From Caulobacter mirabilis (GTDB taxonomy: Bacteria > Pseudomonadota > Alphaproteobacteria > Caulobacterales > Caulobacteraceae): a stretch of 64,000 nucleotides of DNA. A program made the translations under genes and the position numbers. This document shows, one piece after another, positions 9,185-18,404 of the stretch (position 1 is its first letter; every line of letters starts with the position of its first letter). The stretch is from contig NZ_CP024201.1 of assembly GCF_002749615.1 (NCBI RefSeq), positions 930,001-994,000 of the forward strand, read 5' to 3'. The notes under the pieces were generated by a model that was given only the letters and a program-made list of their open reading frames with translations, ran no database searches and was not told the origin of the DNA.

Positions 9185-9826
9185 CTACTTCTTCGCCTTG
9201 GCCAGAGCCTTGTCGTAGGCCGCGTCGATCTGGGCCATCGTCATTTCACCCTGGGCGTACTTGTCGTCGTTGAAGAAGAAGGTCGGGGTGCTGTCGACGT
9301 TCGCTTCCTTGCCGTACTTCTCCACGCGGGCGGTCATGTCGGTCAGGGCCTTTTCGTCGCTGACGCAGGCCACGAACTGGTCTTCGTTCATGCCGGCCGA
9401 CTGCGCCACGCGCAGCAGCACGCCGCGGATGTCGCCGGTCTGGGCGATCTCTTCGTGGCCATGGAACACCGCGTCGACCACGCCGAAGTATTTGTCCTTG
9501 CCCGCGCAGCGCGCCAGCAGGGCGCCGGCGGTCGCCAGTTCCGCCGGCGGCGTGATGAACTCGCGGAAGACGTAGCGGACCTTGCCGGTGTCGATGTACT
9601 TGGCCTTGAAGGTCGGGAAGACCTCCTTGTTCCACTTGGCGCAGTGGCCGCAGGACAGCGAGGCGTACTCGACCACCGTAACCGGCGCGTCGGCCTTGCC
9701 CTGGCTCATGTCATCGGACGTAACGGTCTGACCGCCGCCCTTGCCGCAGGCCGACAGAAGCAGAGAGCTCGCGCCCAGGCCGAGGATGGCGGAGCCGGCC
9801 AGGATGGTGCGGCGATCAATGCGCAT
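9185..9826 (-). CDS. DsbA-family thiol-disulfide oxidoreductase, lipoprotein
   Basis: Periplasmic thioredoxin-fold protein expected to form or shuffle disulfides. Residues 1-27 form a signal with a lipobox ending LLSAC (Cys27); there is also an RR pair near the start (IDRRTILAG) that could make it a Tat substrate. The catalytic CGHC is at 59-62 in [14 protein letters not shown], and the cis-proline loop is STPTFFFN. The middle helical insert is typical of the DsbA_4/thioredoxin_4 group. It has 213 residues, normal for the group. It lies directly upstream of smc with a 16 bp gap. A DsbA-like gene beside smc is a neighbourhood I associate with Caulobacter relatives. Membrane anchoring is inferred from the lipobox. 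Confidence 0.9.
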   Translation of the reverse strand: MRIDRRTILAGSAILGLGASSLLLSACGKGGGQTVTSDDMSQGKADAPVTVVEYASLSCGHCAKWNKEVFPTFKAKYIDTGKVRYVFREFITPPAELATAGALLARCAGKDKYFGVVDAVFHGHEEIAQTGDIRGVLLRVAQSAGMNEDQFVACVSDEKALTDMTARVEKYGKEANVDSTPTFFFNDDKYAQGEMTMAQIDAAYDKALAKAKK

Positions 9827-9930
9827 GACGGGTAGTCCCCCTTTGAGCGGACGTTGAGTTTAAGCCCGATTCCCGAAGCCGGAAGAAGGCGGCGTTTGTT
9901 GGGCGCAACAGCCTCTCGACAGCGCCGTTG

Positions 9931-10479
9931 TCAACTGCCGGAGCCGCGCAGGACCTCGCGTCCCAGTTTGATCAGCACCTCCTTCAGCGGCCCGTCGGTC
10001 GCCTCGGCGACGCCGTCGGCGAGAGCCTTCTCGGACGCGGCGTCCAGAGGGCCGCGCAGACGGCGTCGCTTGGCCTGGGGCTTGCCGGCGCTGACGCGGA
10101 CCGGTCCCTGGATGATGCGCAGCTTGCCGATCTGGCCTTCGCCGAGCAGCAGGGAGACGCGCTTGAGGATTTCGGGGGCCTGGTGCTGGACGATGGCGGC
10201 GGCCGGTCCGGCCACCTTCAGCTCCAGCACGCCGGGCGCCGCGCCGCGGCCCTTGGTGACCTTCACGGGCTCGGTATGCCGGGCCAGGGTCTCCCCGACG
10301 ATCTCCTTCCAGCGCATCTGCAGCTGGCCCGGGCCCTGGCCGTACTGGGCCTCCAGCCTGCGGAGCATCGGCGCGAGCGACTTGCCCGCCAGGGGCGCGG
10401 GCCGCGGCGCCGGCTTGGTCCGGCGACGCGCGAGAATCTCGGCGGCTTCCTGAAGCGTGGGCAACGTGCGACGGCGCAT
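9931..10479 (-). CDS. DciA-like DUF721 protein
   Basis: The DUF721 family includes DciA, the ancestral loader of the replicative helicase DnaB. The 182-residue protein begins with a basic tail (MRRRTLPTLQEAAEILARRR) and then has the DUF721 core: LQMRWKEIVGETLARHTEPVKV, GVLELKVAGPAAAIVQHQAPEIL, and IQGPVR near 125. Length and core match alphaproteobacterial members, whose helicase-loading role is known for other DciA proteins and inferred here. It is divergent from mutY, with a palindromic repeat in the gap, and heads the run of minus-strand genes with the DsbA-like protein and smc. Confidence 0.8.
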   Translation of the reverse strand: MRRRTLPTLQEAAEILARRRTKPAPRPAPLAGKSLAPMLRRLEAQYGQGPGQLQMRWKEIVGETLARHTEPVKVTKGRGAAPGVLELKVAGPAAAIVQHQAPEILKRVSLLLGEGQIGKLRIIQGPVRVSAGKPQAKRRRLRGPLDAASEKALADGVAEATDGPLKEVLIKLGREVLRGSGS

Positions 10480-10494
10480 GGCTTATCTATACCC

Positions 10495-10586
10495 GTCATC
10501 CCGGCCGGAGCGAAGCGGAGAGCCCGGGACCCAGCAACGCCGCACCCGGGGCCCGGATGGCCGCTTCGCGGCTTCCGGGATGACGG
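10495..10586. repeat. Intergenic palindromic repeat R3, copy A
   Basis: A 92 bp palindrome bounded by CGTCATCCCGG and CCGGGATGACGG, with an inner half CCGGAGCGAAGCGGAGAGCC. The second copy is at 46822. It occupies nearly the whole dciA-mutY gap, and an open frame running through it would falsely extend mutY by 48 codons. Confidence 0.85.
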
Positions 10587-10600
10587 CTAAAGGAAACCGG

Positions 10601-11635
10601 ATGAACGCTCCCGCCCTCCGCGCCGCGCTGCTCGACTGGTACGACGCCCATGCGCGGAGCCTGCCCTGGCGCGCGCCGCCCGGCGCGGGGAAACGGACCG
10701 ACCCGTATTTCGTCTGGCTGTCGGAGGTGATGCTGCAGCAGACCACCGTGCCGCACGCCACGCCGTACTTCCTGGCCTTCACCCGCCGCTGGCCGACCGT
10801 CTCCGATCTGGCGGCGGAGGAGGACGCCGAGGTCATGGCCGCCTGGGCGGGCCTCGGCTACTACGCCCGCGCCCGGAACCTGCTGGCCTGCGCCCGGGCG
10901 GTGGCGGGCCGGCGCGGCGGCGTGTTTCCGGACACGGAGGAAGGGCTGCTGCGCCTGCCCGGCGTGGGGGCCTACACCGCGGCGGCGGTGGCGGCGATCG
11001 CCTTCGACCGCGAGGCCAACGTCGTCGACGGCAATGTCGAGCGGGTGATGGCGCGCCTGTTCGCCGTCGAACCGCCGCTGCCCGACAGCAAGCCGGAGCT
11101 GAAGCGGCTGGCCGGGTCGCTGGCGACCGCCGACCGTCCCGGCGACTGGGCTCAGGCGCTGATGGACCTGGGCGCCACGGTCTGCCGGCCCAAGGCGCCG
11201 CTATGTGACCGCTGCCCGATCTCGGGCGCCTGCGCGGCCTATGCCCGCGGCGATCAGGAGACCTTCCCGCGCAAGACGAAGAAGGCCGAGCGCCCCCGCC
11301 GCCATGGCGTGGCCTGGCTGCTGACCGACGGCGATCGCGTCGCTCTGGTCCGCCGCCCGCCGAAGGGGCTGTTGGGGGGCATGCTCGGCCTGCCGACCAG
11401 CGACTGGCGCGCGGCGCCCTGGACCGACGCGGAGGCTCTGGCGGCCGCGCCGACGGTCGCGGCCTGGCGCGACGCCGGAGAGATCGAGCATGTCTTCACC
11501 CACTTCGCCCTGACCCTGCGCGTCTTCCGGGCCGAGGGCGCCATGGCGGCCGAGTGGACGCCCCGCGCCGGCCTGGAGGCCTTGCCCAGCGTGTTTCTCA
11601 AGGCGGCCAAGGCGGGACTGACGCGGCTGGTCTAG
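10601..11635 (+). CDS. mutY: A/G-specific adenine glycosylase MutY
   Basis: Removes adenine mispaired with 8-oxoguanine in base-excision repair. The 344-residue protein starts at ATG 10601 (MNAPALRAALLDWYD), which has AAAGGA upstream; the longer frame reads through a repeat. Landmarks are the catalytic Glu42 in SEVMLQQTTV, the helix-hairpin-helix LPGVGAYTA (119-127), the catalytic Asp136 in AIAFDREANVVDGNVERV, the four-cysteine iron-sulfur loop in CRPKAPLCDRCPISGAC, and a C-terminal Nudix-like domain that reads the 8-oxoG. All key residues are present and the length is normal. Confidence 0.96.
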   Translation: MNAPALRAALLDWYDAHARSLPWRAPPGAGKRTDPYFVWLSEVMLQQTTVPHATPYFLAFTRRWPTVSDLAAEEDAEVMAAWAGLGYYARARNLLACARAVAGRRGGVFPDTEEGLLRLPGVGAYTAAAVAAIAFDREANVVDGNVERVMARLFAVEPPLPDSKPELKRLAGSLATADRPGDWAQALMDLGATVCRPKAPLCDRCPISGACAAYARGDQETFPRKTKKAERPRRHGVAWLLTDGDRVALVRRPPKGLLGGMLGLPTSDWRAAPWTDAEALAAAPTVAAWRDAGEIEHVFTHFALTLRVFRAEGAMAAEWTPRAGLEALPSVFLKAAKAGLTRLV

Positions 11636-11677
11636 CCGTGTACTCAGGCGAACCGAGTTTCGCCAAACGGGGGCCTC

Positions 11678-13114
11678 ATGCGCCTGCTACTGTCCGTCCT
11701 GGCCGCCCTCGCCGGGGCGCTTCCCGCCCTGGCCGCTCCGGCGGCGGCGCCCCTGGTCATCGCCGACGTCACGGTCATCCCGGTCGACACCGACGAGGTG
11801 CTGCCGGGCCGGACCGTCCTGATCCGCGACGGCCGCATCGTTCGGATCGATCCGGCGAAGGAGGCCAGGATTCCGAAGGGCGCGACCGTGGTCGACGGAC
11901 GCGGCAAGTTCCTGGTTCCGGGCTTCTTCGACGCCCACGTCCACATCACCGCCCGCGCCGCGGCGAAGGCCAGCCGGGACCCGGCGACGGCCGCGCTGGA
12001 TCTGCCGCCAGGCTACGACCAGGCCGTGATGCTCAGTTTTCTGCGGGCCGGCGTGACCTCTGTCGCCAACCTCGGCGGCGGGCCGGTCGGCGACGGCGAA
12101 CTGCTGCGGCTGCGCGAGGAGATCGCCGCCGGCCGAACGGCGGGGCCTCGCCTGTACATCGCCAAGCGCATCAACGGTCCGCTCGCCGGCGTGACGGAGA
12201 AGGACCTGGCGACCGCGCCGGCTTCCACCATCGACGCGCCGACCATCGCCGCCGACGGCGCCGCCGCGGTCCAGGCCGCGAAGGCCAAGGGCTATGACTT
12301 CATCAAGCCGTACCAGTTCCTGAACCGCCAGACCTACGCCGCCGTCGTCGAGGAGGCCGGCCGCCAGGGCTTCGTCACCACGGGCCATCTGCCGGAGTTG
12401 GGCTGTTCGGTCTGCGCCGACCGGGCCTTCGTCTTCGCGCATCCGATGAGCAACGTCGCCCATGCCGAGGAGCTGCAGCGCTATGGCCGCGAGACCGATC
12501 TGGCGCCGGCGGACATCGACGCCCTCGCCGACCTGGTGAAACGCTCGGGCATGGGCGTCACCCCGACCCTGATCACCATGAAGGCGATCCAGCACATGCA
12601 GGTCGAGCGCGAGGTCATGCCCGTGGCGCCGGGCTGGTCGCGCTATCTGGATCCGGTCTCGCGCCTGCAGTGGACGGCCCCCGCCAACCGCTATCTGGGC
12701 CAGCCGTTCCGCGACCGCGACGGCGCGCATCTGTTCTCGGCGTCCTATGACTTCGCGCGCGTGCTGACCCGGCAGCTCTGGAAGCGCGGCGTCCCCCTGA
12801 CCGTCGGGACGGACGCCTCGCTGCCGGGCCTGGTCTACGGTCATTCCGTCCATCAGGAGATGATCGAGCTGCATGAGATCGGCCTGTCGCCGGTCGAGGT
12901 TCTGCGGGCGGCGAGCCTCAACGGTCGTCGCCTGTTCGATCCCAAGGGCGACGACGGCGCGATCCGGCCGGGCCGTCGGGCCGACCTGGTCCTTCTCGGA
13001 GCCGATCCGCTCGCCGACGTCCGCAACGTCGAGACGGTCGAGGGCGTGGTCGCCGCCGGCCTCTGGCGCAGCGCGGCCGAGCTGGACCGGCTGTACGAGG
13101 AAGCGGCGCGTTAG
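11678..13114 (+). CDS. Secreted metal-dependent amidohydrolase
   Basis: Amidohydrolase-superfamily enzyme of the imidazolonepropionase/prolidase-like group, exported to the periplasm. A signal peptide (MRLLLSVLAALAGALPALA) is followed by a small beta-sandwich (LVIADVTVIPVDTDEVLPG). The TIM barrel has metal ligands DAHVH at about 87-91, further His in VTTGHLPEL and the SNVAHAEEL region, and the Asp in VGTDASLPG. The C-terminal part returns to the beta-sandwich (GRRADLVLLGADPLADVRNV). Its 478 residues are normal for the group. The substrate cannot be told from sequence. It lies between mutY and a secreted alpha/beta hydrolase. Confidence 0.88.
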   Translation: MRLLLSVLAALAGALPALAAPAAAPLVIADVTVIPVDTDEVLPGRTVLIRDGRIVRIDPAKEARIPKGATVVDGRGKFLVPGFFDAHVHITARAAAKASRDPATAALDLPPGYDQAVMLSFLRAGVTSVANLGGGPVGDGELLRLREEIAAGRTAGPRLYIAKRINGPLAGVTEKDLATAPASTIDAPTIAADGAAAVQAAKAKGYDFIKPYQFLNRQTYAAVVEEAGRQGFVTTGHLPELGCSVCADRAFVFAHPMSNVAHAEELQRYGRETDLAPADIDALADLVKRSGMGVTPTLITMKAIQHMQVEREVMPVAPGWSRYLDPVSRLQWTAPANRYLGQPFRDRDGAHLFSASYDFARVLTRQLWKRGVPLTVGTDASLPGLVYGHSVHQEMIELHEIGLSPVEVLRAASLNGRRLFDPKGDDGAIRPGRRADLVLLGADPLADVRNVETVEGVVAAGLWRSAAELDRLYEEAAR

Positions 13115-13195
13115 CGGCGACGTTGCCTAAGTTTCATTTGCGCCCTGCATCTGTTCGGCGTCTCAAGCGCCTCTTGCTTGTTGGGGGAAGCGGCG

Positions 13196-14518
13196 ATGAT
13201 CCGGACCTTGTCGAAGTGCGCGGCTGTTGTCGGCTTGCTGGCGTTTCCCGCCGCCGCCGTCGCGGCGCCGGAGAGCCCGCCCCCAGGCCTGTGTCACGTC
13301 GGCGCCTACGCCTTGGCGGACGGCCGCAAGCTGGTCGTCCAGCCCAGCAACGCTCCCAATCTGCGCTGGCGGATGCTCGACGGAACGACCGGCAAGGTTT
13401 TTCCGTCCGGCGATGCGGGAAGCTACGCGGGCGGCGACGGCTGGTCCGCCAAGGCGCCGGTCACGACCACCGTCGACTTCGGTTCGTGCGGTAGCCCGAC
13501 AATCCAATTCAACAACACACCCGGCGACCGCATCGCCCTGCCGACCACGCCGATCACCTTCGCCAGCGGACCGCTGAGCCTGCAGGGCGAACTGGTCATG
13601 CCGTCGTCGGGCAAGCCGCGGGCGGTGGTCGTGCTGCAGTACGGCTCCGACAAGGAGTCCGCCGTCTGGCACAACTACGTCCAGTATCTGCTCCCGTTGA
13701 AGGACATCGCCGTCTTCGTGTTCGACAAGCGCGGCACGGGGCGTTCGACGGGCGAGTACACGATCCATTTCGGCGATTTGGCCGACGACATGGCGGCGGC
13801 TATCGGCGCGGTGCGCGCCCGGCCGGAGCTGAAGGGCGTTCCGCTCGGCCTGATGGGCGAGAGTCAGGGCGGCTGGGTCGCGCCGCTGGCGGCGACCAAG
13901 GCCAAGGTCGACTTCGTCGTGGTCGGCTACGGCCTGGCGGTCAGCCTCGTCGAGGAGGATCGGTCCGAGGTCGAGCAGGGCCTGCGAGCGAAAGGCTACG
14001 GGGCCGACGTGCTGGCCAAGGGGCGAGCGATGCACGACGCCGCGACCAGGGTGGCCGTGTCGCGGTTCAACGAGGGCGCGGATGAGCTGGCGCGACTGAA
14101 GGCCGCGTCCGAGGGCGAGCCGTGGCGGAAGGGCCTCGGCGGCGATTACACCGGCCCCCTGTCCAGCATGCCCGCCGAGGACGTGAAACGGATCTTCTCC
14201 TTCGGATATGACCTCGCCTACGAGCCGGTTCCCACGCTGGAAAAACTGAACGTCCCGATGCTCTGGGTCCTGGCCGGCATGGACACCGCGGCCCCGCACG
14301 AGCGGACGCTGGCCATCCTGCGGGCGCTTCAGGCGAAGGGCGCGCCGATCGACGTGGTGGTGTTCCCCAAGGCCGAACACGGGATCATCGAGACCGACGG
14401 CGCCGGCAAGCGGCTGGGCCGCACCGCACCGGGCTATTTCGAGCTGCTCGGGGACTGGATGAAGACGCGGCGGTTGGAGAAGGCCTACGGCGAAGGCGTG
14501 GAGCATCGGCGTCGGTGA
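13196..14518 (+). CDS. Secreted alpha/beta hydrolase
   Basis: Periplasmic serine hydrolase or peptidase of unknown substrate. I start it at ATG 13196 (MIRTLSKCAAVVGLLAFPAA), preceded by GGGGGAAG, rather than at TTG 13178. The signal peptide ends near AAAVAAPE. An N-terminal beta-rich region of about 110 residues precedes the alpha/beta fold, as in DUF3887/S9-like hydrolases. Catalytic elements are the nucleophile Ser in LMGESQGGW, a candidate acid Asp in VLAGMDTAAP and the His in FPKAEHGI. There is an FDKRGTGRSTGEY loop. It has 440 residues. It follows the amidohydrolase by 81 bp and may share its transcript. Confidence 0.85.
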   Translation: MIRTLSKCAAVVGLLAFPAAAVAAPESPPPGLCHVGAYALADGRKLVVQPSNAPNLRWRMLDGTTGKVFPSGDAGSYAGGDGWSAKAPVTTTVDFGSCGSPTIQFNNTPGDRIALPTTPITFASGPLSLQGELVMPSSGKPRAVVVLQYGSDKESAVWHNYVQYLLPLKDIAVFVFDKRGTGRSTGEYTIHFGDLADDMAAAIGAVRARPELKGVPLGLMGESQGGWVAPLAATKAKVDFVVVGYGLAVSLVEEDRSEVEQGLRAKGYGADVLAKGRAMHDAATRVAVSRFNEGADELARLKAASEGEPWRKGLGGDYTGPLSSMPAEDVKRIFSFGYDLAYEPVPTLEKLNVPMLWVLAGMDTAAPHERTLAILRALQAKGAPIDVVVFPKAEHGIIETDGAGKRLGRTAPGYFELLGDWMKTRRLEKAYGEGVEHRRR

Positions 14519-14551
14519 TGCGTCCCCAATCGGGGATTGGCCGCGTCGCGC

Positions 14552-15022
14552 CTAGACCACTCTGAGCTTGATGGCGGCGCCGTCGGGGAGATCGCAGATC
14601 TGACGATGGAGGTCGGCCGACAGCGACACCACCTCGTGGGCCGGAGCGACGAACATATTCTCCGGCGTGTAGACGCCGCCCTCGAACCCCGGGGGCGTGA
14701 TGAACCAGTAGCACTGTCCTTCGCCGGCCTTCTTGCCCGCCTCGTGAAGGGCTTCGACGACCGGCCGCATATGCCAGAGCTCGCCATCGTCGCCCTGCAT
14801 CAACGCGTGCAGACGGCTTTCGCTGTCAGCCACGCGCGAGACCTCGCCGGTGGCGCATTCCAGCCAGTGAACGCCGTCGTCTCGCTCGAAGAAGACGTCG
14901 GCCATGCGGGTCATCAGGACAGGCCGCCATAGGCCGGCGATCTTCCAGGACCAGGCCTCGATCGCCGTCTTGGACAGCGCGGCGTCCGGCTGGAAAATCA
15001 GGTCGGCCCAGCGGACGGACAT
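14552..15022 (-). CDS. DUF1851-like protein (T6SS-immunity Tdi1-like fold)
   Basis: A 156-residue cytoplasmic protein. The pattern VFFERDDGVHWLECATGEVSRVA, a Trp-rich start, then EGQCYWFITPPGFEGGVYTPENMFVA and a final helix ending in LPDGAAIKLRVV resemble DUF1851, the C-terminal domain of Tdi1-type immunity proteins. I am working from remembered family patterns, so the assignment is tentative. It sits 5 bp after the ccrM stop on the same strand and is probably cotranscribed with it. There is no toxin gene or secretion locus nearby, so an immunity role is not supported by context; a housekeeping role tied to the ccrM operon is just as possible. Confidence 0.6.
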   Translation of the reverse strand: MSVRWADLIFQPDAALSKTAIEAWSWKIAGLWRPVLMTRMADVFFERDDGVHWLECATGEVSRVADSESRLHALMQGDDGELWHMRPVVEALHEAGKKAGEGQCYWFITPPGFEGGVYTPENMFVAPAHEVVSLSADLHRQICDLPDGAAIKLRVV

Positions 15023-15027
15023 CGAGC

Positions 15028-16191
<1,164 letters not shown>

Positions 16192-16199
16192 TCACAGTT

Positions 16200-16607
16200 T
16201 CAGAGCGCGGGCGTGATGTCCGTCGCCGCGAAGTCGTCGCCGACGAACAGCAGCGGAGCGTTCAGCGATTTCGCCAGCGCGTAGGCGAAGCTGTCGCCGA
16301 AGTTCAGTTTGGCCGGTGAGCCAAAGCCGCGGCCGAATTTCACTCGGGCTTCGAGGGCGAGGCGGGCCTGGGCAGCGGTCAAAGGCGCTATCTCGACGCC
16401 GGCGACGGCCAGGAACTGATCGAGGTCCGACCGTGCTTCGTTTGGGTCTTCGACGCGGCCTGCCATCACCGCGCCGACTTCGACGTAGTTCGCCGCTGAA
16501 ATGACTCGTTGGCCGTGCAGTTCCTTTTCCAGGCGGTCGGCGAGCGCCGAGCCGATCGTCTCACCAAAGAGGATGGCGATCACGGCGGAAGAGTCGACAA
16601 CGATCAA
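16200..16607 (-). CDS. VapC-type PIN-domain ribonuclease toxin
   Basis: Type II toxin expected to cut RNA with a PIN active site. The frame gives [15 protein letters not shown] (first Asp), the Glu of [14 protein letters not shown], a conserved acidic residue in [12 protein letters not shown], and the last Asp in [13 protein letters not shown], so the usual four acidic positions are present. I place the start at TTG 16607, which overlaps the antitoxin stop by four bases (ATTGA) and gives the normal VapC N-terminus. An upstream ATG at 16634 would add nine non-conserved residues. It has 135 residues, normal for the family, and appears intact. Confidence 0.85.
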   Translation of the reverse strand: MIVVDSSAVIAILFGETIGSALADRLEKELHGQRVISAANYVEVGAVMAGRVEDPNEARSDLDQFLAVAGVEIAPLTAAQARLALEARVKFGRGFGSPAKLNFGDSFAYALAKSLNAPLLFVGDDFAATDITPAL

Positions 16608-16849
16608 TCCTCGTCCCCCGACGCCCAGTCCCACTCCGCCTTTGTCACTGGGCGCCGGTCGTACTTAGTGGCGACGCTTTCGGCGAAGGCCATGAGCCGC
16701 TCTACATACTCGGCTCGTTGGACATCGCGTTCGCGCGCCAGACGTTCGCGGAGAGCGTTTGTCACCGCGTCCGTTAAGGTCTCGCCAGTTAGCGCCGCGA
16801 GTTCACGGGCCAACCGATCCGCCTCCTCGGTCTTGATGCTCAGAGCCAT
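16604..16849 (-). CDS. VapB-type antitoxin
   Basis: An 81-residue partner of the PIN toxin. It starts [18 protein letters not shown] and continues [20 protein letters not shown], the pattern of the VapB/PSK-type antitoxins found beside PIN toxins (a short strand, then helices that bind DNA as a dimer). The C-terminal WDWASGDED is acidic and aromatic, suitable for blocking the toxin site. It overlaps vapC by four bases. Tandem repeats directly ahead of the ATG probably form the autoregulatory operator. Confidence 0.85.
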   Translation of the reverse strand: MALSIKTEEADRLARELAALTGETLTDAVTNALRERLARERDVQRAEYVERLMAFAESVATKYDRRPVTKAEWDWASGDED

Positions 16850-16853
16850 GGCC

Positions 16854-16877
16854 GTCTTTCTAGAACGTCTTTCTAGA
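16854..16877 (-). promoter_or_regulatory. Tandem repeat operator of the vapBC pair
   Basis: Two identical 11-bp units GTCTTTCTAGA at 16854 and 16867, 13 bp apart, each ending in the palindrome TCTAGA. They lie 5 to 28 bp ahead of the antitoxin ATG, where TA operators usually overlap the promoter. Binding by the TA complex is inferred. Confidence 0.55.
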
Positions 16878-16916
16878 TAGCACGAAAACGGCTCTGGCGC
16901 ATCGTACGACGTCCTT

Positions 16917-18332
16917 CTATTGCCGCGCCGGCTTGTCCACCCTGATGCCCTCGAGGAACCGGCGCACGGGCGCCGAGGTCGGGCAGTTGGCGGCGGCGAC
17001 GTAGTTGGCCGCGCCCTTCACCTGGCACATCGCCGGGGTCGGGCCGGACAGGACGCCGTCGGCGCAGGCGTTGCACATGCGGGTGAAGGCGGCTTCCAGC
17101 TGCAGCGAATAGTCCAGCGGCCGGGCGCCGCCCCAGCTGGCGGTCGGGGTCGCCTCGCTCGGGTCGGTCAGGGTCCCGCCGGGCACGTTCTTCAGATAGC
17201 TGGCCGCCAGCGCCGCCCGGGTCTGGTCGTTGTTCAGGGTAGCCATGGTGTAGGTCGGGCCGGTGGGCAGGATGCTCAGCGCCTTGGACCGCGGCCACTG
17301 CGCCAGGGCGTGGCAGGACATGCAGGTCGAGATCATGTTGTCGGCGGGGCCGTTCAACCGGCCCTGGAAGCCGGGCCAGGGCCGCTCGTCCCAGGTCTGC
17401 CCATGACCGCGCCAGACCACGCCCGCCAGCGCCGGGTTCAGCCGGGTCTCGGTCAAGGTGGCCATGGCGTCGCGCGGCGAGGCGGCGGCGTTCGGATCGT
17501 TGCCCCACATCAGCCCGACCGGAACGAGGTTGTCGAACAGGCCGTCGCCGGTCTTCGGGCCCTTCCAGATGTAGGTGCCCAGGATCCAGCCGGTGGGGGA
17601 GTCGTTGTCGCGGATGGCGATGTCCATCTGCAGCAGGCGAACGGTCTGCTGGGTGCGTTGGCTGACCCGGTTGCCGATGAAGGCCTGCACCTCGGGCGAG
17701 CCGTCGAGATAGGCGGCGTCCTGGGCCGTGGCGGTCGTGAACAGCAGCTTGAACGAGGCCGCGCCCTCCGGCATCGACCAGCCGGTCTGCGGCACCTGCG
17801 GATTGCAGGGATCGGCGAAGACCTGGCCCAGCGCCGCGGCGCCCTCGCGGTTGTAGAAGCCGACCGCCCAGACCTGGCGGCCCGTGCCGGAGCCCGGCGC
17901 CAGATCGCCCTTGCCGGGGTTGCGCTCCTTGGTCAGGCCCAGGTTCTTCTCGCGACCGTTGTCGCCGTAGTCCATCCAGGGCGCGATCCACCACTCGGCG
18001 TCCGGCTTCATCGCGGCCTTGCCGTCGGCGATGGCCAGGCCCCCCGCCTTCACCTCGGAGAGGAAGGCGGCCATGTAGGCCTCCCAGTTCTCCTTCTGGA
18101 CGCTGTCCCAAGCGTGAGGCTGGCGGTTCGCCGCCGGCTGGGGCAGGTCGCGACGCCAGGGGAAGGCGATCGGCTGGGCCGCGCCGGCATAGGCGCTGCT
18201 CTTGGTGAGGTCGAAACGACCGCACATTCCGGCCGGCGTCGCCTGCTGTTGCCGCGCGAAGGAGGCGTAGCCGATCGCCGTCGCCGCCAGTCCCGCCGCC
18301 ACAACGGCTATCGCCAAACGCTTTGCTCGCAT
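16917..18332 (-). CDS. Secreted protein with one c-type heme motif (CMSCH)
   Basis: A 471-residue exported protein whose family I do not recognise. The signal anchor is [26 protein letters not shown]. The body is rich in Trp, Pro and Asn. There is one heme-attachment motif, CMSCHALAQ, at roughly residues 343-347 ([12 protein letters not shown]), and four further Cys in [15 protein letters not shown] and AANCPTS near the end. Paired Met/His ligand positions cannot be assigned. It may be a periplasmic cytochrome-like enzyme or electron carrier. It is monocistronic, between vapBC and the acyl-CoA ligase. Start ATG 18332 has a GGGGGCG site. Confidence 0.75.
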   Translation of the reverse strand: MRAKRLAIAVVAAGLAATAIGYASFARQQQATPAGMCGRFDLTKSSAYAGAAQPIAFPWRRDLPQPAANRQPHAWDSVQKENWEAYMAAFLSEVKAGGLAIADGKAAMKPDAEWWIAPWMDYGDNGREKNLGLTKERNPGKGDLAPGSGTGRQVWAVGFYNREGAAALGQVFADPCNPQVPQTGWSMPEGAASFKLLFTTATAQDAAYLDGSPEVQAFIGNRVSQRTQQTVRLLQMDIAIRDNDSPTGWILGTYIWKGPKTGDGLFDNLVPVGLMWGNDPNAAASPRDAMATLTETRLNPALAGVVWRGHGQTWDERPWPGFQGRLNGPADNMISTCMSCHALAQWPRSKALSILPTGPTYTMATLNNDQTRAALAASYLKNVPGGTLTDPSEATPTASWGGARPLDYSLQLEAAFTRMCNACADGVLSGPTPAMCQVKGAANYVAAANCPTSAPVRRFLEGIRVDKPARQ

Positions 18333-18404
18333 GATCGCCCCCGCTTCAACCCTGGCGAGAGCTTACAGTGGCGCGTGGAAAAGGGAACGGCGTTATGCGA
18401 CCTT

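Noticed and set aside
5842-9273. Open frame of more than 1100 codons on the plus strand, antisense to smc
   Set aside because: High GC content keeps antisense frames open; the translation is low in hydrophobic order, Gly/Gln/Arg-rich, and the opposite strand has an unmistakable SMC.
10457-10600. N-terminal extension of mutY starting at 10457
   Set aside because: The extension is translated from the R3 palindrome, and ATG 10601 has a ribosome site and gives the normal MutY start.
14552-15022. Type VI secretion immunity gene
   Set aside because: No effector, Hcp, VgrG or T6SS gene is near; the fold alone does not show an immunity role.
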